Origin: Anaeromyxobacter dehalogenans | GTDB lineage: Bacteria > Myxococcota_A > UBA9042 > DTJE01 | Reading direction: 5' to 3' | DNA length: 5,772 bases | NCBI GenBank assembly: GCA_020722625.1 | Contig: DYKK01000219.1 | Span: forward strand, 1-5,772 | Program-made: the position numbers and the translations under genes | Shown: positions 1 to 5,772 of the stretch, one piece after another | Layout of the letters: every line of letters starts with the position of its first letter | Position numbering within the stretch: the stretch's first letter is position 1 | The notes under the pieces: generated by a model | What the model was told of the DNA's origin: nothing | Database searches by the model: none | What the model saw: the letters and a program-made list of their open reading frames with translations, nothing else

Positions 1-2937
1 CGACGGCACCAGCAAGCCGGTGCGGCCCGCCGGTCCCAGAAGCTGCGCGTTGCGTTCCATGAACACGCGGAAGGCGTCCACCTGGCGGCCCGCGAGGTCG
101 CCCTCGACCTGGACCTTCTGGTACTCGTACAAGGCGTCGTTGGCGCGCTTCTGCTGCTCGAACGCCTCCTTGTAGGACTCGAACAGCCTGCCGATCGCGG
201 GGTCCGCGAGCAGGCGCTCCTCGATCGCGGTGCGCTCGCGCTTCGTCGGCGCGCTCAGGATGTCGAAGTCGAGGGCCGCGAAGAACTCCTTGGACTTGAA
301 CTGGATCGCCTCCCACGGCGGATTCCCGAGCACCACGTCGAACCCCGCCCGCGGCCCGCCGGTGCCGTCCGGGTGGAACACCTCGGGGAAGGCGAGGTCG
401 TATGCGAACGCGGGGGCAGTCTTGCCGCCGAGCACCAGGGCCAGGAGGTCGTCCCGCGACGCGGGCACGTCGTCCACGCCCAGGCCCCGGGCGATCATGG
501 CGCGCAACCTCGGGCGGTCCGCGAGGCTCGCGGGCAGGGTCCCGGTCCCGGCCACGGCCTCCACGAGGCGGGCGTATCCCAGGTCGTCGCACGACTCCCG
601 CCCGAGCATCACCCCCCCGGCCCAGGCCGCGGCGACCACGCGGAACGGCGCCAGAACCCGGTCGAGGTCGGCCTTCGCGAGCTTCTTGGCCTCCACGTCG
701 GCCAGGCTCACCCCGACGCTCTTCTCCAGTTCCGCGACGCCCGCCAGGGCCTTGCCGAGCGCCGCGGTCAGCCGGTCCGCAAGCCCCTGCCGGAAGAGGT
801 CGTCCACGGCCTCGCGCGAGCCGGGCAGGGTCAGCAGGTGCTCGAAGAACGGGCCCGTGAGCGAGTCGCCCACGACCAGGCGGTGGTCCAGGAACGTCAG
901 CGGCAGGCCCTCGGCGTGGGCCTCGATCCACAGCGACAGCTTCGCCAGTTCGACGGCCAGGGGGTTCTTGTCCACGCCGTACAGGCAGTGCACGGCCACG
1001 AGCCGCCGGCACAGGGCCAGGGCCCTGGACTGGGACAGGCCGCTCTCCTGGCCCTCGGGGGCGCGAGACGGGAGGTACGCCAGGATCTCGTCCTCGGGGT
1101 CGGGCAGGTCCTCGACGCGGCGGCGCAGGTCGCTGGCCCGCGCGAGCAGCCGATCCCGGTCGCCGGCCTTCGCGGTCTCCGCCTGCCGCTCCAGGTCCAG
1201 GGCCGCCTCGTCGGCCAGGCGACACGCCTCGTACAGCTTGTCGCCCAGGTAGCGCGCGGCCTCGACCAGGAAGTGCCCGGAGCCCATCGCGGGGTCCAGG
1301 ACTTTCAGTTTCAGGATCGCGCCGGGACGCGGGTCGTCCACGGGGCTGCGCTCGGCCACCAGCGGGTCGAGGGTCTCGCGCACCAGGAACTTCACGAACG
1401 AGTGGGGCGTGTAGTACGAGCCCGACGCCTTGCGGCCCAGGCCCACGCGCAGGTAGAAGCGTCCCGGGGGGATCTCCTCGATCCACTGCACTTTCGTCTT
1501 CGCGGCCCGGCCGTCGTCGCCGCCGCCATCGTCGTCGAGATCGTCGGCCGGGGTCTCGGCGTCCGGGTCCCCGCCCGCGGTCGCGGTCGTCCGGTACCGC
1601 TCGCCCTGGGCCACGGGCACGACGACCTCCAGCTTGGCGCGGCGCAGGCGGCACATCGGCTGGTCGGAAATGCCGGGCTCCAGTTCCAGCAGCGACTCGT
1701 ACACGCGGCCGAGGTCCTCGACGTCGAGCGAGCCGTAGTACACGCGGCGGCGCTCCTGGCGGCCCACGACCGGGGTCCACAGCAGGCGGTCGAGCAGGAT
1801 CGCGACCGCGCGCTCGCCCCAGGCCAGGCCATCGAGCACGGGCACGGCCTCGCGGCCGAACAGCATCCCGCCGAGCGGCTTCACGGGCAGTTCGCGGGCG
1901 TCGAGCCCCTCGCAGAACAGCCGGAACAGCCCCCGCAGGCCGTGCTCCAGCACGTGGCCCGTGTCCCGGCCCTCGTCGAGCAGCAGGCGGGCGTACCGCG
2001 AGAGCGCGACATTCGGCGAAAAGGTGTTCCGCCACAGGGACGACGACGCGAACGCGAAGGCGCGCGAGGGGTCGGGCGAGGATTCGAGCTTCAGCACGAA
2101 CAGCAGCCGGTACACCAGGACCAGGCCCTCGTGCCACAGGACCCGCGAGAGCGCCTGGCGGTCGGGCCATGCCGCGACGGCGGCGGCGTTGTCCGGGTGG
2201 TCCAGGACGTGCTGGACGAAGCCCTCGACCGCCCGGCGCGCCTGCTCGCGCAGCTTGCCGGTCACGCGGACCTGGGTCAGGCGGGCGGCCTCGACCAGGT
2301 CGGGCACTGCGGCAACGCCCCTCGGGGACGCGAGGGCCACGATCAGGCGATACGAGTCGGGCGGGTCCTTGGCGCCGCGCCACCCTCCGGAACGGTCCAG
2401 GTGGACCTCGACGTGGGAGTCCCGGCCCGCGGGGTCGGACACCAGCAGGCGCAGTTCCCGGCCGTCGGTCAGCAGGCCGACGCGCTCGCGCTGCTGGAGC
2501 AGGACCCGGCACGCGACCTGGGTGGGGCTGAACCGGTACGCGCGGCCCCGGCGGTTCGGGGCGTCCATGTCGGCGCCGGATTCGATGGACCACACGCGCA
2601 GGCGAGACGCGCCGTCCGCGGTCGCGAAGACCCACCCGCCGTCCTCGTCGCCCTCGCGGGTGCGGACCGGATCGCTGCGGTCGGATGCGGCGTACCCGAG
2701 GCGCTCGACCAGCGGGACCAGGACGTGATTGAAGACGCGCACCGGACCGCCCGCGTCGCCCAAGGCCCGCAGGGAGCGCCGGTACGAATCCCACGACGAG
2801 GCGAGCGCCTTGCCCTCGGCGCCCGTGGCCTTCGGGAGCAGGCCCTTCTTCCGGAGGAGGTCCTCGAGTTCGAACTTCACGAACGGCTCGGGCAGGGCGG
2901 GCCCGGAGAACGTGCAGTCGTCGAGGTCAAGCGCCAT
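1..2937 (-). CDS. drmMI: Eco57I-like N6-adenine DNA methyltransferase, DISARM DrmMI-like (3' end outside window)
   Basis: Large class I adenine methyltransferase that transfers a methyl group from S-adenosylmethionine to adenine N6 in DNA; in class 1 DISARM this role (DrmMI) marks host DNA as self. 979 codons are open from the ATG at 2937 to the left edge with no stop, so the C-terminus, including most of any target-recognition domain, is missing. An N-terminal region (about 1-490) includes a TDGRELRLL segment (157-165), resembling the TNGRxWRLY signature of type IIG-like enzymes. An acidic linker spans about 460-476. The catalytic domain then shows GSYYTP (506-511), SAM-binding motif I DPAMGSGHF (548-556), GVDKNPLAVELAKLSLW (from 654), FPEVF (850-854) and catalytic motif IV NPPWE (872-876). 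The 324-residue gap between motifs I and IV is a family-typical helical insertion. A conserved-looking segment (YQKV at 939, FMERN at 959) follows. The ATG is preceded by GAGGTG and lies inside the helicase gene. Methylase function is very likely; DrmMI rather than another COG1002-type methylase is an inference from context. Confidence 0.85.
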   Translation of the reverse strand, partial: MALDLDDCTFSGPALPEPFVKFELEDLLRKKGLLPKATGAEGKALASSWDSYRRSLRALGDAGGPVRVFNHVLVPLVERLGYAASDRSDPVRTREGDEDGGWVFATADGASRLRVWSIESGADMDAPNRRGRAYRFSPTQVACRVLLQQRERVGLLTDGRELRLLVSDPAGRDSHVEVHLDRSGGWRGAKDPPDSYRLIVALASPRGVAAVPDLVEAARLTQVRVTGKLREQARRAVEGFVQHVLDHPDNAAAVAAWPDRQALSRVLWHEGLVLVYRLLFVLKLESSPDPSRAFAFASSSLWRNTFSPNVALSRYARLLLDEGRDTGHVLEHGLRGLFRLFCEGLDARELPVKPLGGMLFGREAVPVLDGLAWGERAVAILLDRLLWTPVVGRQERRRVYYGSLDVEDLGRVYESLLELEPGISDQPMCRLRRAKLEVVVPVAQGERYRTTATAGGDPDAETPADDLDDDGGGDDGRAAKTKVQWIEEIPPGRFYLRVGLGRKASGSYYTPHSFVKFLVRETLDPLVAERSPVDDPRPGAILKLKVLDPAMGSGHFLVEAARYLGDKLYEACRLADEAALDLERQAETAKAGDRDRLLARASDLRRRVEDLPDPEDEILAYLPSRAPEGQESGLSQSRALALCRRLVAVHCLYGVDKNPLAVELAKLSLWIEAHAEGLPLTFLDHRLVVGDSLTGPFFEHLLTLPGSREAVDDLFRQGLADRLTAALGKALAGVAELEKSVGVSLADVEAKKLAKADLDRVLAPFRVVAAAWAGGVMLGRESCDDLGYARLVEAVAGTGTLPASLADRPRLRAMIARGLGVDDVPASRDDLLALVLGGKTAPAFAYDLAFPEVFHPDGTGGPRAGFDVVLGNPPWEAIQFKSKEFFAALDFDILSAPTKRERTAIEERLLADPAIGRLFESYKEAFEQQKRANDALYEYQKVQVEGDLAGRQVDAFRVFMERNAQLLGPAGRTGLLVPS
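1512..1547 (-). repeat. Trinucleotide-rich tract encoding an acidic linker
   Basis: A GAC/GGC/GAT-rich low-complexity stretch within the methylase gene encodes ADDLDDDGGGDDGR (residues about 464-477). It separates the N-terminal region from the SAM-dependent catalytic domain that begins near GSYYTP. Such triplet runs can gain or lose codons without a frameshift, so this is a likely flexible hinge of variable length rather than a functional motif. Confidence 0.5.
2927..2937 (-). other. 11-base overlap of helicase stop and methylase start
   Basis: ATGGCGCTTGA carries the methylase ATG (2937-2935) and the helicase TGA (2929-2927) in different frames. There is no room for a promoter or terminator between the genes, which indicates one transcript and translational coupling of the two proteins. 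Confidence 0.85.
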
Positions 2938-5772
2938 GGCCCACCTCGGCGTCCGGGACCAGCATCAACAGCCCCACGGGCGCCACGACCACCTCCTTGA
3001 CGATCGCGCGCTGCCGCAGGTCCGCATCGCGGCGGTCGTACAGGGCCAGCACCCCCTCGGCCTCGCGGCGGGCCGCGACCGGGTTGTCGCGGTCGGTCGC
3101 GAACGAGGCCAGGCGCTCGCGGTCCGTCCCGCCCTCGCGCCACCGGGGCCTGGGTGCGCTCGTGGCCGTGTCGAAGAGTCCGACCTGCAAGGCTTGCGGG
3201 CTCCCGCACACGGCGTCGGTGCGCGACCGGAGCCAGGCGTCCAGGGCCTTGCGCTCGTCCGCGAGGTCCGCGGCGTGGCGGTCGAGGAACGCGCGAGCCC
3301 AGGGCTCCATCGCATTGCGGGCCGCGTCGAGCGCGCGGGCACGGGCCTCGCCGGCCCACGGCTGAAACAGGCGGTCCCACACTCCCGCGGCCGGGATCGC
3401 ACGCCCCGGGTCCGCGAGCGGCGACCACGTCTCGGGCTCGGCCAGGACCTCGACGGCCCCCTCCGGTCCGACGCGCACCGCGAACACGCGCTCGTACTCC
3501 CGGCCCGCGCCGGTCTCGACGGACCCCAGGAAGGTCAGGAGCAACTCGGGATGCGCCCGGTCGCCCCGGGCAGCCGCAGACCGCACGTCCACGTCCGCGC
3601 CGCCCGACCCGTACCGGAGGTTGCGCACCCGGTCCAGCGAGCGCCGCACGATCGGGTGGGCCCGGCCGAGGAAGCCCACGGGCCGCCCGTCCGCGTCCTG
3701 CTCCACCCCTTCCGCCGTGGTCAATCGAAGGGTTCGGGACTCCGCGTCGTAACCCGGCAACTCGTCGAGGCCGAACGTCCAGTTCGCGTCCAGCCGCAGG
3801 GTCCAGAGGTCCGGCGCCGTCTGCACGACAGCCTTCGGATCCCGCGACTCGGCCCGCACCGCGTCGCACACGAACGCGAACAGGTCCACGTCGGCGAGGC
3901 GGCTGCCCCGATCCCGGGCACGCTCGGCCTCGGCGCGCTGCGACTCGTCCGCGTGCACGCCCGCCTCGCCCAGCCAGGCGTGGCTCTTCGCGGCCTGGTC
4001 GTAGTCCTTGAACGCGCGCTCCACCTCGGCCACCAGGTCGCGGTACGCGGGGGACGCGGTGTCCTCCTCGTGGCCGCTGCCGAACTCCAGCACCGCCTCG
4101 CGCGGGCCGAACAGGTCGCCCTCGGACTGCGCGATCCCGTCGAGGAGCCGGGCCGCGGACGCGTCCGACGCCCACACGCCGAGCGTGTTCGGCACGAACG
4201 TCAGCTTCTTGCGCTGGCGCTCGTACTTCGAGACCAGCCGCAGCAGGAGCCGCTCCTCGAACGTCCCGGCCAGGAACAGGTACCGCACGTGCGGCACCTG
4301 CGTCTGGCCCACGCGGTCAATGCGGCCGTTGCGCTGCTCCAGGCGGTTCGGGTTGTAGGGCAACTCCAGGTGGATCAGGTGGTGGCAGCGCTGGTGCAGG
4401 TTCAGGCCCTCGGCCGACGCGTCCGTGCTGACCAGGACGAGGCCGTCCCCGACCCGGAACCGCGTGAACGCCGCGATGCGCGCTGCGTCGTCGTCCGCGC
4501 CGCTGATCGACAGCACGTCGCCGGCCAGGTCGCCCCGGGCCACGGCCTGCCGCAGGGACTCCACCAGTTCCGCCTGGGAGTCCGCGTACTCGGTATAGAC
4601 CAGCACGTTCGCTTCGGGCTCGCCGGCACGGATCGCGCGGACCTGGTCGAGCACGGCGGCCGGCTTCGGGTCCTCGGCCACCGCGTCGGCGGCCCGCTTC
4701 GCCAGTTCCCGCACGCCGGCGCGTAGCGCGTCCAGGCGCTTCAGCCGCTCGCTGTCGCGGCGCGACTCCCGTTCCTCGATCCCGAGGCGCTTCAACAGGT
4801 CCTCGGCCCCGGACTCGGCCAGTTCGGACGCGATGTCCTCGGCCTCGAGGATCGCCTGGTCCTGCTCCTCCTCGACCGACAGGGCCCCGAACCGCTCGGC
4901 CCGGCGACGGTACTCCCGAAGCGTGCGCAGGCGCTGGGCCCGGGCGTCGCGGTCCTCGGCGCCGCGCTCGGCGAGCCCGTCCAGGCGATCGGCAATGGCG
5001 ACGAGGGTGTTCCGGCACGCCGCCGCGGTGGAGACCGACCGCTTCAGCAGGGCCAGGAAGGCCAGCACCTCGCCGTAGCGCCGGTTGCGGAGCGCGCGCC
5101 GCAGGTTCGGGACCACCAGCGCCAGAAGGGCCTCCTGGAACGCCGTGAACCGCGGGTGGGAGTCCCGGCCGAAGGCGACCTTCTCGGGGTGGACCTCGCG
5201 CTCCAGGAACGGCTTGCCCGTGATGGGGTCCGGGATGTGCGACTTCAGGCGCCGGACCAGGTGCTTCTTGAACGCCTCGCCCCGCAGGACCCCGCGTCCG
5301 TCCACCAGGCTCGGGTCCAGCAGCTCGACCAGGGACGCGAAGTGCGGGTCGAAGCCGTCGTGCGGCGTGGCCGTCAGCAAGAGCAGCCCGTCGCCCTGCC
5401 GGGCCAGGACCTCGGCCAGCCGGCGGCGCTGCGAGTCCTCGCGGTCCCCGGCGTCGCCCAGGCTCGCGCAGTGGTGGGCCTCGTCAATGACGACCACGTC
5501 GTACTGGGTGCGTTCCAGCTCGACCAGTACGCGTTCCTGCTTCGCGAAGTCGATCGAGATCAGGCCGAGGGCCACGTGGTCGAAGGGGTTCGCGCCCAGC
5601 TCGTTCTCGCGCCGGATGCGCTGGAGGCCGTCCGCGTCCAGCACCGTGAACCGCAGCCCGAACCGGTCGCGCATCTCGTTCCGCCACTGGTGGAGCAGTG
5701 GCCCGGCCGGCGACACCACCAGGATGCGGTTCGCGCGGCGGCGCGCGATCAACTCGGCCAGGACCAGGCCCG
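2927..5772 (-). CDS. drmD: SNF2-family helicase, DISARM DrmD-like (5' end outside window)
   Basis: Superfamily 2 (SNF2/RapA-like) ATP-dependent DNA translocase, probably the DrmD helicase of class 1 DISARM phage defence. 947 residues are in the window, numbered here from the first complete codon at 5770. The frame is open to the right edge and begins GLVLAELIARR, the stretch that normally follows the Walker A motif (GLGKTIEA), so motif I and the true start lie just outside; the in-frame TTG at 5752 is not the start. Visible motifs: Ia (LVVSPAGPLLHQW), II (DEAHH, 96-100), III (TATPH, 133-137), IV (VYTEY, 391-395), V (STDASAEGLN, 448-457) and VI (QRNGRIDRVGQ, 479-489). A charged, probably coiled-coil insertion occupies about 267-370 between the two lobes. 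A long C-terminal region (about 510-947) has no motif I can name. The gene overlaps the downstream methylase by 11 bases. Helicase identity is near certain; the DrmD assignment rests on domain layout and the adjacent methylase. A helicase from a related defence pair is the alternative. Confidence 0.85.
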   Translation of the reverse strand, partial: GLVLAELIARRRANRILVVSPAGPLLHQWRNEMRDRFGLRFTVLDADGLQRIRRENELGANPFDHVALGLISIDFAKQERVLVELERTQYDVVVIDEAHHCASLGDAGDREDSQRRRLAEVLARQGDGLLLLTATPHDGFDPHFASLVELLDPSLVDGRGVLRGEAFKKHLVRRLKSHIPDPITGKPFLEREVHPEKVAFGRDSHPRFTAFQEALLALVVPNLRRALRNRRYGEVLAFLALLKRSVSTAAACRNTLVAIADRLDGLAERGAEDRDARAQRLRTLREYRRRAERFGALSVEEEQDQAILEAEDIASELAESGAEDLLKRLGIEERESRRDSERLKRLDALRAGVRELAKRAADAVAEDPKPAAVLDQVRAIRAGEPEANVLVYTEYADSQAELVESLRQAVARGDLAGDVLSISGADDDAARIAAFTRFRVGDGLVLVSTDASAEGLNLHQRCHHLIHLELPYNPNRLEQRNGRIDRVGQTQVPHVRYLFLAGTFEERLLLRLVSKYERQRKKLTFVPNTLGVWASDASAARLLDGIAQSEGDLFGPREAVLEFGSGHEEDTASPAYRDLVAEVERAFKDYDQAAKSHAWLGEAGVHADESQRAEAERARDRGSRLADVDLFAFVCDAVRAESRDPKAVVQTAPDLWTLRLDANWTFGLDELPGYDAESRTLRLTTAEGVEQDADGRPVGFLGRAHPIVRRSLDRVRNLRYGSGGADVDVRSAAARGDRAHPELLLTFLGSVETGAGREYERVFAVRVGPEGAVEVLAEPETWSPLADPGRAIPAAGVWDRLFQPWAGEARARALDAARNAMEPWARAFLDRHAADLADERKALDAWLRSRTDAVCGSPQALQVGLFDTATSAPRPRWREGGTDRERLASFATDRDNPVAARREAEGVLALYDRRDADLRQRAIVKEVVVAPVGLLMLVPDAEVGHGA
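2941..2947 (-). promoter_or_regulatory. Shine-Dalgarno sequence for the methylase gene
   Basis: GAGGTGG on the minus strand sits 3 bases (4 from the end of GAGGTG) before the ATG at 2937. It is complementary to the 3' end of 16S rRNA and lies within the last codons (Glu-Val-Gly) of the helicase gene. It decides the methylase start and suggests re-initiation by ribosomes finishing the helicase. Confidence 0.7.

Noticed and set aside
2927..2947. A promoter or terminator between the two genes
   Set aside because: The genes overlap by 11 bases. I see no hairpin with a T-run and no -35/-10 pair at the junction.
373..3000. An 875-codon plus-strand open frame
   Set aside because: It lies antisense to the methylase. 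Its Gln, His, Arg, Gly and Ala-rich translation has no recognisable domain and reflects the third-position GC bias of the real gene. It has no plausible motif or neighbour.
2877..4175. A 432-codon minus-strand open frame
   Set aside because: It is out of frame within the helicase C-terminal region and rich in Arg, Gly, Pro and Ala; a composition shadow of the real gene.
2729..4726. A 665-codon plus-strand open frame
   Set aside because: It is antisense to the helicase end and methylase start, with the same low-complexity composition. The opposite strand carries clear helicase motifs.
5750..5752. TTG as the helicase start codon
   Set aside because: The frame stays open upstream to the window edge and encodes GLVLAE, which belongs to the conserved helicase core after Walker A. 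The true start must be further upstream.

Overview
The window comes from a very GC-rich bacterium. Nearly every third codon position in the two real genes is G or C. That fits groups such as Planctomycetota, Myxococcota, Actinomycetota or high-GC Proteobacteria, but nothing here fixes the phylum. The whole window is coding on the minus strand, with no intergenic gap, RNA gene, terminator, transposon or CRISPR array visible.

Read in the direction of transcription (right to left), it holds two large genes, each cut by a window edge. The first (5772 to 2927) is a SNF2-family helicase lacking only its N-terminus, which lies beyond the right edge. The second (2937 to 1) is an Eco57I-like N6-adenine DNA methyltransferase whose C-terminus runs off the left edge. 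They overlap by 11 bases, and a good Shine-Dalgarno sequence for the methylase lies inside the end of the helicase, so they are almost certainly one translationally coupled operon.

A SNF2 helicase followed directly by a large adenine methylase is the start of a class 1 DISARM anti-phage system (drmD, drmMI, then normally drmA, drmB and drmC). In DISARM the methylase marks host DNA as self, and the helicase and core proteins act against incoming unmodified DNA. The core genes that define DISARM are not in this window, so the assignment rests on the two families and their order. A related helicase-methylase defence pair remains possible.

The most notable details are a methylase N-terminal region that resembles a decayed nuclease domain, an acidic trinucleotide-rich linker before the catalytic domain, and very long but spurious antisense reading frames caused by the base composition.
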